From Sphingomonas edaphi (lineage in GTDB: Bacteria; Pseudomonadota; Alphaproteobacteria; Sphingomonadales; Sphingomonadaceae): 64,000 nucleotides of DNA. The position numbers and the translations under genes are program-made. The stretch is from the NCBI RefSeq assembly GCF_003583725.1, contig NZ_QXTF01000001.1, positions 434,001 through 498,000 on the forward strand, read 5' to 3'. This document shows, piece after piece, positions 47,458 through 60,914 of this stretch. The notes beneath the pieces were generated by a model. The model was not told the DNA's origin. It saw only the letters and a program-made list of their open reading frames with translations, and ran no database searches. Numbering within the stretch: the first letter of the stretch is position 1; every line of letters begins with the position of its first letter.

Positions 47458-49785
47458 ATGCCCAGTTTCGCGCGTGAACTCGAGACCACCCTGCACAATG
47501 CGCTCGGCGAGGCGTCGAAGCGCCGCCATGAATATGCGACGCTGGAGCATTTGCTGATTGCGCTGGTCGACGACACCCATGCCAGCCAAGTGATGACCGC
47601 TTGCGGCGTCAACCGGGACGAGCTTAAGGCTACGGTTAAGCATTATCTCGACAGCGAGCTTGGGGCGCTCGTCGCGGACAGCGCGACCGATCCCACTCCA
47701 ACGAGCGGTTTCCAGCGCGTGGTCCAACGGGCAATCCTTCACGTCCAGTCTTCCGGGCGGGACGAAGTGACCGGCGCGAACGTGCTCGTGGCTCTGTTTT
47801 CGGAGCGTGAGAGCTATGCGGTCTACTTCCTGCAACAGCAGGACATGAGTCGCCTGGATGCCGTTACTTACATTAGCCACGGCGTTGGCAAGGGCGAGGG
47901 ATCGGCCGAGGTGCAACCGCCTCAAGGCGCCGAGGAAAAGACTGAGACGAAGAGTGGCGACAAGAAGGAGAGCGCGCTCCAACAGTTCACCGTCAACCTC
48001 AATGACAAGGCGAAACAGGGCAAGGTTGATCCGTTAATCGGCCGCATGCCGGAGGTCGACCGCACGGTACAGATCCTGTGCCGCCGGTCGAAGAACAACC
48101 CGCTCTACGTCGGCGATCCCGGCGTAGGCAAAACAGCGATCGCGGAAGGCCTTGCGCGCAAGATCGTCGAAGGTGACGTGCCCGACGTATTGAAGGAAGC
48201 GGTCATTTATGCGCTCGACATGGGCGCGCTGCTGGCCGGTACCCGCTATCGCGGCGACTTCGAGGAACGGTTGAAATCGGTGGTGACCGAACTCGAAAAG
48301 ATGCCGCACGCCATCCTGTTCATCGACGAAATCCATACGGTGATCGGCGCCGGCGCGACGTCCGGCGGAGCGATGGATGCGTCGAACCTGCTGAAGCCCG
48401 CCCTGTCGTCGGGCGCAATCCGCTGCATCGGGTCGACTACGTACAAGGAATTCCGCAACCATTTCGAAAAGGACCGCGCCCTACTGCGCCGGTTCCAGAA
48501 GATCGACGTTAACGAGCCGACGGTCGAGGACACAATCAAGATCATCAGCGGCCTGCGCTCGTCATTCGAGAGCCACCATGGCGTGCGCTACACGCCGGAC
48601 GCGATCAAGTCGGCAGTCGAACTTAGTGCTCGCTACATCCACGACCGCAAGCTGCCGGACAAGGCAATCGACGTCATCGATGAAGTCGGCGCGATGCAAA
48701 TGCTGGTGCCGCCCAGCCGCCGCAAGAAAACGATCACCACCAAGGAGATCGAATCCGTCGTCGCGACCATGGCCCGCATCCCGCCGAAGTCGGTATCGTC
48801 CGACGACAAGCGCGTCCTCGAAACGCTCGAGTCCGACCTGAAGCGCGTCGTGTTCGGGCAGGACTTGGCGATCGAAAAGCTTTCGTCGGCGATCAAGCTC
48901 AGCCGGGCAGGTCTCCGCGATCCAGACAAGCCGATCGGCAATTACCTGTTCAGCGGTCCCACCGGCGTCGGCAAGACGGAAGTTGCGCGCCAGCTGGCGT
49001 CGATCCTCGGCATCCCGCTGCAGCGATTCGATATGTCCGAATATATGGAGCGCCACTCGGTCAGTCGGCTGATCGGTGCCCCTCCGGGTTATGTCGGTTA
49101 TGATCAGGGCGGTCTCCTGACCGACGCGGTTGACCAGCACCCGCATTCCGTCCTGCTGCTCGACGAGATCGAAAAAGCGCACCCGGACCTGTTCAACATC
49201 CTGCTCCAGGTAATGGACAACGGGAAGCTGACCGACCACCACGGCAAGACCGTCGATTTCCGCAACACCATCCTGATCATGACAACCAACGCCGGCGCCG
49301 CCGACATGGCACGCGAGAGCATCGGCTTCGGCGCGATGAGCCGCGAAGATGCGCAGGAGGATGCGGTCAAGAAAATGTTCACGCCCGAGTTCCGCAACCG
49401 CCTAGATGCGGTGGTGCCGTTCGCCTACCTGCCGCCGGCCGTCGTGGCGCGAGTGGTCGACAAGTTCATCCTGCAGCTTGAGCTGCAGCTTGCCGACCGC
49501 AACGTTCATATCGAACTGGACGACGAAGCGCGTGAATGGCTGACAACCCGCGGCTACGACAAGCTGTACGGCGCACGGCCGATGGCTCGCCTGGTGCAGG
49601 AGAAGATCAAGCAGCCGCTGGCCGAGGAATTGCTGTTCGGCAAGCTGGTGGATGGCGGAGAGGTCAAGGTTCGGATCAAGGACAATCAGCCGGTGTTCGA
49701 AATCTCACCCGCTCCACCCAAGGCACCCAAACCAAAGGCGGCCAAGGCCAAGCGCGCGAAGAAGAGCGAGAAGCCGGAGGCCTGA
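47458..49785 (+). CDS. clpA: ATP-dependent Clp protease ATP-binding subunit ClpA
   Basis: A 775-residue AAA+ unfoldase. The N-terminal Clp-N repeats ([20 protein letters not shown]...[14 protein letters not shown]) bind adaptors. The first ATPase has [13 protein letters not shown] and [16 protein letters not shown]; the second has [13 protein letters not shown] and [17 protein letters not shown]. There is no long middle coiled coil, which rules out ClpB/ClpC. The C-terminal tail is Lys/Ala/Pro-rich (about 25 residues). The ribosome site AAGGAG is strong. clpS, usually directly upstream, is absent here. Confidence 0.96.
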   Translation: MPSFARELETTLHNALGEASKRRHEYATLEHLLIALVDDTHASQVMTACGVNRDELKATVKHYLDSELGALVADSATDPTPTSGFQRVVQRAILHVQSSGRDEVTGANVLVALFSERESYAVYFLQQQDMSRLDAVTYISHGVGKGEGSAEVQPPQGAEEKTETKSGDKKESALQQFTVNLNDKAKQGKVDPLIGRMPEVDRTVQILCRRSKNNPLYVGDPGVGKTAIAEGLARKIVEGDVPDVLKEAVIYALDMGALLAGTRYRGDFEERLKSVVTELEKMPHAILFIDEIHTVIGAGATSGGAMDASNLLKPALSSGAIRCIGSTTYKEFRNHFEKDRALLRRFQKIDVNEPTVEDTIKIISGLRSSFESHHGVRYTPDAIKSAVELSARYIHDRKLPDKAIDVIDEVGAMQMLVPPSRRKKTITTKEIESVVATMARIPPKSVSSDDKRVLETLESDLKRVVFGQDLAIEKLSSAIKLSRAGLRDPDKPIGNYLFSGPTGVGKTEVARQLASILGIPLQRFDMSEYMERHSVSRLIGAPPGYVGYDQGGLLTDAVDQHPHSVLLLDEIEKAHPDLFNILLQVMDNGKLTDHHGKTVDFRNTILIMTTNAGAADMARESIGFGAMSREDAQEDAVKKMFTPEFRNRLDAVVPFAYLPPAVVARVVDKFILQLELQLADRNVHIELDDEAREWLTTRGYDKLYGARPMARLVQEKIKQPLAEELLFGKLVDGGEVKVRIKDNQPVFEISPAPPKAPKPKAAKAKRAKKSEKPEA

Positions 49786-49862
49786 CGCTACGGCTTTCTT
49801 GACGGGAGGGGATGCGGGTTCCAAACCCCCGCATCTACCCTTTCCTTCAGGAGTCTACCCCC

Positions 49863-51554
49863 TTGCGTAACCCTGCCCTGCTCTTCGCCACCGCCATCGC
49901 TCTGGTTTCGGCTCCGCTCGCCGCCCAGTCGCCCACATTCGACACGGCTCGCATCTCGCAACACATCCAAACGCTGGGATCCGATGCGTACGAAGGACGC
50001 GCACCCAACACCGCGGGTGAAACCAAAACGGTCGCCTATCTGATCGACCAATTTCAGAAAGCCGGGCTGCAGCCGGGCGGCACCATCGTCAACGGCAAGC
50101 GCGGCTGGACGCAGCCGGTTCCGCTTTTGCAGTCCGAATGGGCGGCCGCACCGCATCTGGAAATGACCATTAATGGCCAGCGCACGCCGCTGACTCAGGG
50201 CAATGAAATTGCCGCCCGATCACCCGTCAACGGCGACAAGTCGGTCGCGCTCAACAACCTGCCAATGGTGTTCGTCGGCTATGGCGTGAAGGCGCCGGAG
50301 CGCGGCTGGGACGACTACAAGGGCCAAGACCTGCGCGGAAAAGTGCTGGTCATGCTGGTCAACGACCCCGACTTCGAGGGCGGTGAAGGCGACTTCGGCG
50401 GCAAGGCAATGACCTATTACGGCCGCTGGACCTACAAATATGAAGAGGGCGCGCGGCAGGGCGCGGCCGGCGTTCTGGTCATCCACGAAACGGAGCCGGC
50501 CAGCTACGGCTGGGCCACGGTCAAGAATTCGAACACCAACACCATGTTCGACATCGTCCGCGCCAATCCTGGCGCCGAGCATCCGGCGCTCGAAGGATGG
50601 ATTCAGCGTGACCTGGCGCAGAAAATCTTCGCGGCATCCGGCCTCGATTTCGAAGCGATGAAGGCGGCTGCACGAAAGAAGGATTTCCAGCCCGTTGCGC
50701 TCAAAGCCGGACTGACCGCACATGGCAATGCCAGGACCGAGGTCATCACGTCGCAGAACGTGGTCGGCATCCTCCCTGGCACGACCCGTCCGGACGAGAC
50801 CGTCATCTACACCGGCCACTGGGATCACCTTGGCGTCGGGCAGCCGGACGCGAATGGTGACCGGATTTACAACGGTGCGCTCGATAATGCCTCGGGTATC
50901 TCGCATATCATCGAGCAGGCCCGCGCTTTCGCCCGCGAACCGCGCACCCAGCGCTCGATCGTCTTCCTCGCTGTCACGGCCGAGGAAAAGGGCCTGCTTG
51001 GCTCGGAATATTATGCGGCCAACCCGCTCTATCCCCTAGGCAAGACAGTCGCCGTCCTGAACACGGACTCGATGGGTGTATTCGGGAGGGCGAAGGACTT
51101 CTCCATCTCCGGCACCGCCAAGCTGGAGCTCCTCGACATGCTTGTTGCCGAAGGACAGAAGCTGGGCCGGACCTTCACGCCTGATCGTCACCCGGAGACC
51201 GGCGGTTTTTACCGTTCGGACCACTTCACCATGGCGAAGGTCGGCGTTCCGGCCATCTCGTTCAAATCCGGTCAGGACCTGGTCAATGGTGGCATCGCGC
51301 GCGGCGAAGCGATCAGCAAGGAATACACGGCCAAGCGCTATCATCAGCCGGACGACGAATTCTCGCCCGAGTGGCGCTTCGACGGCATCGCCGCCGACGC
51401 GACGCTGCTCCACGCCTTGGGCCGCAACTTGGCCAACAGCAACGTTTGGCCGAACTGGAGCCAGGACAGCGAGTTCCGCGCCACCCGCGATCAGACGGCG
51501 GGCGAGCGAGGCGGCGCTCAGCCGGCAGCGACCGCACCGGGAGAACGCGGCTGA
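49863..51554 (+). CDS. Secreted M28-family zinc aminopeptidase
   Basis: 563 residues from a TTG start with GGAG 9 bases upstream. It opens with the signal peptide LRNPALLFATAIALVSAPLA(AQ); an ATG at 49812 would add 17 residues before the signal. A PA (protease-associated) insert lies in the middle (about residues 120-240). The zinc ligands of the dinuclear site are visible in YTGHWDHLGVG, GALDNASGI, VTAEEKGLLGSEYY, LNTDSMG and RSDHFTMAKVGVPA. It would trim peptides in the periplasm or outside the cell. The tail is Ala/Gly/Pro-rich. Confidence 0.92.
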   Translation: MRNPALLFATAIALVSAPLAAQSPTFDTARISQHIQTLGSDAYEGRAPNTAGETKTVAYLIDQFQKAGLQPGGTIVNGKRGWTQPVPLLQSEWAAAPHLEMTINGQRTPLTQGNEIAARSPVNGDKSVALNNLPMVFVGYGVKAPERGWDDYKGQDLRGKVLVMLVNDPDFEGGEGDFGGKAMTYYGRWTYKYEEGARQGAAGVLVIHETEPASYGWATVKNSNTNTMFDIVRANPGAEHPALEGWIQRDLAQKIFAASGLDFEAMKAAARKKDFQPVALKAGLTAHGNARTEVITSQNVVGILPGTTRPDETVIYTGHWDHLGVGQPDANGDRIYNGALDNASGISHIIEQARAFAREPRTQRSIVFLAVTAEEKGLLGSEYYAANPLYPLGKTVAVLNTDSMGVFGRAKDFSISGTAKLELLDMLVAEGQKLGRTFTPDRHPETGGFYRSDHFTMAKVGVPAISFKSGQDLVNGGIARGEAISKEYTAKRYHQPDDEFSPEWRFDGIAADATLLHALGRNLANSNVWPNWSQDSEFRATRDQTAGERGGAQPAATAPGERG

Positions 51555-51605
51555 CACATACAAACGTTCCTGTTATGTTCTAATAGTTCAACAGGGAGAA
51601 GCGTG

Positions 51606-52232
51606 ATGAGCGAGCTGACTTTCTACACTAATCCGATGAGCCGCGGGCAGATCGTCCGCTGGATGCTGGAGGAAGTCGGCGCGCCGTACGACACCGAAGT
51701 GCTCGACTACGCCTCGTCCATGAAGGGCGAGGCGTACCGGGCAATCAACCCGATGATGAAGGTGCCGACGATCGTTCATCACGGAAGTGTCGTCACCGAA
51801 TGCGCCGCGATCTGTACCTATCTCGCGGACGTCTTTCCCGAGGCTGGGCTTGGACCGCGTGAAGAGGAAAAGGCCGACTACTACCGCTGGCTGTTCTTCG
51901 CCGCCGGGCCGCTCGAGCAGGCGGTAACCAACAAGGCAGCTGGCTTCGAACCCAGCGAAGAGCGCAGCCGGATGTTCGGCTACGGCAATTACGATCTGGC
52001 GGTGAATACGCTTGCCGAACACGTCGCAGGGCGCGACTTCATCTGCGGGCCTCGGTTCACTGCTGCGGACGTGTATGTTGGCAGTGCAGTTCTGTGGGGC
52101 GTCCAGTTCGGCACGTTGCCGAAACTGAACAGCTTCGTCGCCTATGCCGATCGGCTGTCCGAGCGCGATGCCTACAAGCGAGCCAAGGACATCGACAACA
52201 AGCTGATCGCGGAAATGCAGCCGGTGGGTTGA
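51606..52232 (+). CDS. Glutathione S-transferase family protein
   Basis: 208 residues from the ATG at 51606 (GGGAGAAG upstream; an overlapping GTG lies 3 bases earlier). ELTFYTNPMSRGQIVRWMLEE and INPMMKVPTIVHHGSVVTECAAICTYLAD show the thioredoxin-like domain with the active-site Ser and the Glu-Cys glutathione contact. The helical domain ends with FTAADVYVGSAVLWG. It is closest to bacterial beta/theta-like GSTs. It is unrelated in detail to the GST at 45461 and stands alone between a peptidase and a hydrolase. Confidence 0.9.
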   Translation: MSELTFYTNPMSRGQIVRWMLEEVGAPYDTEVLDYASSMKGEAYRAINPMMKVPTIVHHGSVVTECAAICTYLADVFPEAGLGPREEEKADYYRWLFFAAGPLEQAVTNKAAGFEPSEERSRMFGYGNYDLAVNTLAEHVAGRDFICGPRFTAADVYVGSAVLWGVQFGTLPKLNSFVAYADRLSERDAYKRAKDIDNKLIAEMQPVG

Positions 52233-52297
52233 CGGGAACCGGATGAAGTGCCGGAATGTTGCTGACCGTAAGCGCAGCAACGAGGGGGCGTTCCACT

Positions 52298-53167
52298 ATG
52301 AATCCCGACCGGCTTCAGCAGGCCATCGAGCTTTACGACCGCTTCACCCATGAGGGCATGGATCGCCGCGATTTTTTTGCGCGAATGACGCTGATTGCGG
52401 GGAGCGCCGCTGCCGCGAGCAGCCTGATCGCGACCATTGCCGCCAGCCCGGCTGCGGCCGCTATCGTCCCCGCCGGCGACAAGCGGCTGGTGACGCGAGA
52501 AGGCGAGCTGATAGCTGGCAATCCATTGAAGGGCTATGTCGCGCTCAGGAAAGGCGCGGTTCGCCCACCGGTGGTAGTCGTGGTCCACGAAAATCGCGGC
52601 CTCAACGATCATATTCGCGATGTTGCCCGCCGCTTGGCGCTGGACGGCTTTATGGCCGTCGCGCCCGACATGCTGACACCGTCTGGGGGTACGCCCGCCA
52701 ACGAGGATGCGGCGCGCGATGCGATTGGCAAACTCGACCTTGGCCAGTCAGTCGCATTAGCGACCGACTTGGTCGAGCGCTTGAAGAAGGACAAGAAGAC
52801 TAACGGCAAGGCTGGCATCGTCGGCTTCTGCTGGGGCGGCGCATTCGTCAACCGCGTCGCGGTCGCGGCGGGGTCAGGGCTGGACGCGGGCGTGAGCTAC
52901 TACGGCCCCGCTCCCGACCCTTCGGAAGCATCGAAGGTGCAGGCGCCGTTGCTAATCCATCACGCAGGCCTCGACCAGCGCGTGGCGCAAACGCTGTTCC
53001 CATGGGTCGCGGCGCTGCGTGCAGCGGGAAAGGCGGTTACTTACCAAGCCTATGACGGCGCCAACCACGCCTTCAACAACGATACGTCGGCCGAGCGCTA
53101 CAACAAGGAAGCCGCAGACCTCGCCTGGGGCCGCACGATCCGCTTTTTCAACCGCCATTTGCGGTAA
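52298..53167 (+). CDS. Dienelactone hydrolase family protein, Tat-exported
   Basis: 289 residues from the ATG at 52298 (GAGGGGG upstream). Near residue 24, MDRRDFFARMTLIAGSAAAA looks like a twin-arginine signal, so the folded enzyme is probably exported. The alpha/beta-hydrolase has VVVVHENRGLNDHIRDVARR, the nucleophile elbow GFCWGGAF (Cys, typical of dienelactone hydrolases), Asp in HHAGLDQRV and His in YDGANHAFNN, a complete triad. The natural substrate is probably a lactone or ester but is not determinable. A bidirectional terminator follows. Confidence 0.9.
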   Translation: MNPDRLQQAIELYDRFTHEGMDRRDFFARMTLIAGSAAAASSLIATIAASPAAAAIVPAGDKRLVTREGELIAGNPLKGYVALRKGAVRPPVVVVVHENRGLNDHIRDVARRLALDGFMAVAPDMLTPSGGTPANEDAARDAIGKLDLGQSVALATDLVERLKKDKKTNGKAGIVGFCWGGAFVNRVAVAAGSGLDAGVSYYGPAPDPSEASKVQAPLLIHHAGLDQRVAQTLFPWVAALRAAGKAVTYQAYDGANHAFNNDTSAERYNKEAADLAWGRTIRFFNRHLR

Positions 53168-53219
53168 GGTCCGGCGTCCACGCTCGACCTTTCTCGGACA
53201 TCCCAATTTCATAAATAGA

Positions 53220-53249
53220 AAGGCCCGGCGGATCGCTCCGCCGGGCCTT
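53220..53249. terminator. Bidirectional rho-independent terminator
   Basis: A perfect 13-bp stem (AAGGCCCGGCGGA with its complement) closes a TCGC tetraloop. It sits between the convergent dienelactone hydrolase and YccA genes and can serve both. Confidence 0.9.
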
Positions 53250-53272
53250 CGTCATTTCGCGTTCCGGTGAGA

Positions 53273-54025
53273 CTATTCCCGGTTGCCCATGAAGCTGAGC
53301 AGGAACTGGAACATGTTGATGAAGTCGAGGTAGAGCGTCAGTGCGCCCATGATGATCGACTTACCCATCATGTCCGTGCCCGCGACATAGGCGTACATCG
53401 ACTTAATCTTCTGCGTGTCATAGGCGGTCAGGCCGGCGAACAGCAGGACGCCAATCGCACTGATCGCCAGCGCCATGGCGCTCGACTGCAGGAAGATGTT
53501 GATGACCATCGCGACGAGCAGGCCAACCACACCCATGATCAGGAAGGTGCCGAAACCCGACAAGTCCTTCTTGGTCGTATAACCCCACAAGCTAAGGCCC
53601 AAGAACGCCGCAGTGACCGCGAAGAAGGTCTGGGCGATCGACACGCCGGTGTAGACGATGAAGATCGTCGACATGCTGAGGCCCATGACCGTCGCAAAGG
53701 CCCAGAACATCAACTGCAGCGTCGCAGTGGACATGCGATTGATGCCAAAGCTCATCGCGAGGACGAAGCCGAGCGGGGCGAAGGTGATCAGCCAGCCGAG
53801 GCCGGAAAGCCCGGTTCCGCTGGCGTTGATCAGGACATCGCGCGCATAAGGCGCGAACAACAGCGCGACGATGCCGGTCAGAAGCACGCCCGACGCCATG
53901 TAGTTGTAAACCTTGAGCATGTAGGACCGCAGGCCCGCATCACGTGCGGCCCGGGGCACACCGACCGAAACGGCCGGGCCGAAGCCTGACGCGTTCGTCG
54001 TGCGCGGGTCATACTGGTTCTGCAT
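53273..54025 (-). CDS. Bax inhibitor-1 / YccA family membrane protein
   Basis: 250 residues with seven hydrophobic helices, from LKVYNYMASGVLLTGIVALL to LTLYLDFINMFQFLLSFMG. The family signatures are TAYDTQKIK, in the last third, and LYLDFINMF at the end. In bacteria these proteins are linked to FtsH modulation or calcium leak. The ATG at 54025 is chosen because the N-terminal part before it is not typical. It is divergent from thpR. Confidence 0.92.
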   Translation of the reverse strand: MQNQYDPRTTNASGFGPAVSVGVPRAARDAGLRSYMLKVYNYMASGVLLTGIVALLFAPYARDVLINASGTGLSGLGWLITFAPLGFVLAMSFGINRMSTATLQLMFWAFATVMGLSMSTIFIVYTGVSIAQTFFAVTAAFLGLSLWGYTTKKDLSGFGTFLIMGVVGLLVAMVINIFLQSSAMALAISAIGVLLFAGLTAYDTQKIKSMYAYVAGTDMMGKSIIMGALTLYLDFINMFQFLLSFMGNRE

Positions 54026-54151
54026 TCTCTCTCCTCTTCTGGGGGGCCTCACCGACACATCCCCGAATGGGCATAATATCGGAAATGTTCGCCCCATGTT
54101 CAAGCGAAACCGGACATGGCTCGGCTCGTTCATTTGCGGGAAAGGAAACGC

Positions 54152-54685
54152 ATGCACCGCCTGTTCGTCGCCATTCGTCCGCCGCCCCTCATCAGGGACC
54201 TGTTGCTGGACGCAATGGACGGGGTTCCAGACATCAGCTGGCAGGACGACGAGCAGCTTCACCTGACGCTGCGTTTCATCGGCGAGGTGGAGCGGCCCTT
54301 GGCTGAGGACATTGCTTTCGCGCTCGACAGGATCCGTTTCGAAAAATTCGATCTCGCGCTGGCCGGCGTCGGGCAGTTCGAGCAACATCGTCGCGGAACG
54401 CTATGGGCAGACGTCACGCCGAAGGAGCAGCTGAGGGCGCTTGCAGCAAAGGTCGAACGCGCCTGCCAATCGGCCGGCGTTACCGCCGAACGCCGAGCCT
54501 TTCATCCCCATATCACGCTGGCACGTTGGAAGGGGCCAAAGCCTCGGCTTGACGAATTTCTCCAGCTCAATGTGAGCCTTTGTTCCAATTCATGGGAGGT
54601 CGATCAATTCGTTCTCTATGAAAGTCGTCTTGGCCACGAGGGTGCTCACTATGAAGCGGTCACGACCTATCCGCTGACCGGTTGA
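54152..54685 (+). CDS. thpR: RNA 2',3'-cyclic phosphodiesterase
   Basis: A 177-residue 2H phosphodiesterase. The two catalytic HxT motifs are HLTLRF near residue 38 and HPHITLARW near residue 124. It starts [11 protein letters not shown] with the ribosome site AAAGGAAA. It opens 2',3'-cyclic phosphates on RNA ends and can ligate tRNA halves in vitro. It is a single gene between yccA and uvrA. Confidence 0.93.
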   Translation: MHRLFVAIRPPPLIRDLLLDAMDGVPDISWQDDEQLHLTLRFIGEVERPLAEDIAFALDRIRFEKFDLALAGVGQFEQHRRGTLWADVTPKEQLRALAAKVERACQSAGVTAERRAFHPHITLARWKGPKPRLDEFLQLNVSLCSNSWEVDQFVLYESRLGHEGAHYEAVTTYPLTG

Positions 54686-54774
54686 AGGCGGGCGGAGAAT
54701 CACCATCTTGGATGCGCGTTGACCCTTCGCGTCGCTCGCGGTAATCAAGAACAAAGCTGGAACGAATTGGCCTT

Positions 54775-57780
<3,006 letters not shown>

Positions 57781-57796
57781 GCTGGCGAAATTTGCG

Positions 57797-58378
57797 TTAG
57801 CCGCCCTGCGCGGGCGCAAGCACCGCGCACGCGATACGGTCGCCGCTATCGCCGCTCGGGTCGGTTTTGTAATCGTCGGCCTTGGCATGGATCACGAGGC
57901 TGGTGCCATCCGCATCGGCCAACGCGTTTTCGGCTCCACTCATTTTGACGGCACCCACAAGATAGCTCGTCGATGCCGGCCCGCTGCCAATGTCGAAATT
58001 GGCGAGATCGCCGAGATGCGCCCCCATTGGGTTATCGCGCCCATGCTGCTTGCTCGCCGGGTTCCAGTGTGCGCCGGCGCTCTTGAAATCGGGCGTATCA
58101 CATTTGCCAATCTCGTGCAGGTGCACCCCATGTGCTCCTTGCGGCAATCCGGCCGCCGATACGCGCAACGTGACCCCGTTCGCATCCTCACTCACCTGAA
58201 TGTCGCCAATCGCCTTGCCAGCGCCGTCGAGCAGTTGTGCCGTCATCGGCTGGATCGCCGGCTCGGTCATCGTCGCATTGGCGCTGTCGTTGACGTTGGA
58301 ATCGTTGGCTGCCTGCTGCTGGCAAGCCGCTAGCCCGATGGCGGCAGCAAGACTGAATGCTATTTGACGATTGGACAC
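57797..58378 (-). CDS. Cu/Zn superoxide dismutase-like lipoprotein
   Basis: 193 residues from a GTG with GGAGGAA 6 bases upstream; a longer ATG start at 58393 is possible. The signal peptide ends in a lipobox (GLAACQQ). The SOD fold shows HGVHLHEIGKC with the copper His, DFKSAGAHWNP and PMGAHLGDLANF with the bridging and zinc ligands, and GDSGDRIACAV with the active-site Arg. It would scavenge periplasmic superoxide, anchored to a membrane. Ligand count appears complete by eye. Confidence 0.88.
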   Translation of the reverse strand: MSNRQIAFSLAAAIGLAACQQQAANDSNVNDSANATMTEPAIQPMTAQLLDGAGKAIGDIQVSEDANGVTLRVSAAGLPQGAHGVHLHEIGKCDTPDFKSAGAHWNPASKQHGRDNPMGAHLGDLANFDIGSGPASTSYLVGAVKMSGAENALADADGTSLVIHAKADDYKTDPSGDSGDRIACAVLAPAQGG

Positions 58379-58445
58379 GGGCCGTTCCTCCATGGATGTC
58401 GGGATGTTGAACGCGGGTTGGCCGAACTGGTTCAACGGCGCACGA

Positions 58446-58868
58446 TCAGTTCCTGAACTGGATTTCCACACGACGATTTTGAACCTCGCGCACTCCATCT
58501 TCGGTCGGGACAAGCGGGCGCTCCTCCCCGGCCGAGGCGACAGTCATCGAATGAACTGGGATTCCCTTACCGGCAAGATAGTCGAGAACATGCTTCGCGC
58601 GGTTCAGCGCCGATTGCCGGTTTACGGCCGCCTCTCCAGACCGGTCACTGTGCCCGGTCAGTTGGAGGCGGCTCGAGGGATTAGCTCGATACGTTGCCAC
58701 AACTTGATTCAGGATCGTTTCCGCATCCCGATTGAGGTCCGGCTTTCCCCAATCGAAGAACACCATGAACGGGCCATCGGCGCGCGCCGCTTCCTGCGCG
58801 AAAGTAGTTCCGCTGCACACCATCAGGACTGCAGCCAGTCCGAACATCCAACGCGACTGTTTCGTCAT
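58446..58868 (-). CDS. OmpA-like peptidoglycan-binding protein
   Basis: 140 residues. The signal peptide MTKQSRWMFGLAAVLMVCSG ends near residue 24 (TFAQ). The rest is one OmpA C-terminal domain: FMVFFDWGKPDLNRDAETIL, LQLTGHSDRSG, NRQSALNRAKHV and QNRRVEIQF, with the Asp and Arg that bind diaminopimelate. It lacks a beta-barrel. The upstream gene on the same strand encodes a beta-barrel protein without this domain. A terminator lies between them. Confidence 0.9.
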   Translation of the reverse strand: MTKQSRWMFGLAAVLMVCSGTTFAQEAARADGPFMVFFDWGKPDLNRDAETILNQVVATYRANPSSRLQLTGHSDRSGEAAVNRQSALNRAKHVLDYLAGKGIPVHSMTVASAGEERPLVPTEDGVREVQNRRVEIQFRN

Positions 58869-58910
58869 ATGCGCATGCCTAGGTCATGCCCCGCGCGCTG
58901 ACAACGGCGC

Positions 58911-58947
58911 AAAAAGAAACCCCGGGAAAGCCTGAGCTCTCCCGGGG
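58911..58947 (-). terminator. Terminator of the beta-barrel protein gene
   Basis: Minus strand: CCCCGGGA pairs with TCCCGGGG around a 12-nt loop and is followed by TTTCTTTTTG. It starts about 27 bases after the stop at 58974. Confidence 0.9.
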
Positions 58948-58973
58948 TAACTTTGTGGCCTAAGCCAACCGGC

Positions 58974-59816
<843 letters not shown>

Positions 59817-60128
59817 AGATATCCCCTTTCAAATGCATTCTAGGACAGAACTGCCCGAACACATTATGAGAGGGTCGGTTGCGGCGCAACTCTTCAATTC
59901 CAAGTGCTGTTGCCCAAATGTCGCACTCTAACTGAGCGCAGCACGCAACGGTCGGAAAAAACTGACGAATCTCGGCCTCTGCGAGGCCGTGCTAGATCAG
60001 CGCAGAGATTGCGAGAGCAGGAAGTTAAGTGACGCGGCGGCGACCAGCTTCGTCCAACGCCCCTGCTCGGCATCTTAATGGGCCTATCGTAACCCGACGT
60101 AACAACTGGGACGGGTCAATTTCGAATG

Positions 60129-60530
60129 TTATCGGGATTCCGAATTCGTCAACGTTCGTGGCCGCACCACCAACTCCACGTCGAACAGCAGCTTGTCGAA
60201 ATCAACTAGGCCGCCGTCCTTAAGAAACTGGAATCCGCCTTTGGCGATGTGGGCCTGGAATAAGGGCTTGATCCGTCCCTCCCCCTTCGCCGCCGCTTCG
60301 TCAATCGTCGACTGCCGGATGTAATCCTGCAGGCTTGATTTTGTCTGGTGAAGAAGCGTCTGTAGCATCTGGTGGGCGTTCAGCATCTGGTCTTTGGCTG
60401 CAAAGCGGAACAGCGGCTCGCCCAGCCGGTCTTTCTCGATCCGCTCGACCGTTCCGTCCGGTAGGTGCACGTCCGCTCCTTTGAAATCGGACGATCCCTG
60501 GAAATCTTCCCAAGCAACCTGTTCAGCCAT
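60129..60530 (-). CDS. Hypothetical cytosolic protein
   Basis: 133 residues from the ATG at 60530 (GGGA upstream). It starts MAEQVAWEDFQGSSDFKGAD and continues with VHLPDGTVERIEKDRLGEPL and helical segments (LNAHQMLQTLLHQTKSSLQD). There is no signal or membrane segment. I do not recognise the family. The gene is isolated. 312 bases between it and the beta-barrel gene (59817-60128) show no gene. Confidence 0.65.
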   Translation of the reverse strand: MAEQVAWEDFQGSSDFKGADVHLPDGTVERIEKDRLGEPLFRFAAKDQMLNAHQMLQTLLHQTKSSLQDYIRQSTIDEAAAKGEGRIKPLFQAHIAKGGFQFLKDGGLVDFDKLLFDVELVVRPRTLTNSESR

Positions 60531-60641
60531 GTTCCCTCTGCACCTTCTCGTTGCGGCGTTAGGTCTGCCCACCGACGGAGTCCAGTCACTTGCGCGGGGA
60601 TTGCCCTTGGGTTGCGGCGGGTCGGACCCTATATCGCGCGT

Positions 60642-60914
60642 ATGGAAAGTTCCCGGGACAAGGCCATGGCGGAGTTTATCCGCATGGTCCGTTGGATCGT
60701 CGCCATCGGTGTCGTCGTGTCAGCCGGCGCAATCGCTTACCTGGCGTTCACTGGGGAGCTATACTTGCATCTCGTAGTCGCGACGCTCGGTGGCGTTTTC
60801 TTCTCGATCCTGCTGGGCTGCGGCCTGTTTGCCCTGTCCTTCTTCAGCGACAAGAGCGGTCATGACCAGTCGGTCACCGATTCTACCAGATCATCGAGGG
60901 ACAATCGTCCCTAG
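60642..60914 (+). CDS. Small membrane protein, two helices
   Basis: 90 residues from the ATG at 60642. Two transmembrane segments, WIVAIGVVVSAGAIAYLAF and HLVVATLGGVFFSILLGCGL, are joined by a short loop; the ends are charged and hydrophilic. The family is not recognised with certainty, but the pattern is common among small inner-membrane proteins of sphingomonads. The role is unknown. Confidence 0.65.
   Translation: MESSRDKAMAEFIRMVRWIVAIGVVVSAGAIAYLAFTGELYLHLVVATLGGVFFSILLGCGLFALSFFSDKSGHDQSVTDSTRSSRDNRP

Noticed and set aside
53267-53989. A 240-codon frame opposite yccA
   Set aside because: Extremely polar and repetitive, as expected from the antisense of membrane helices; the real gene is on the minus strand.
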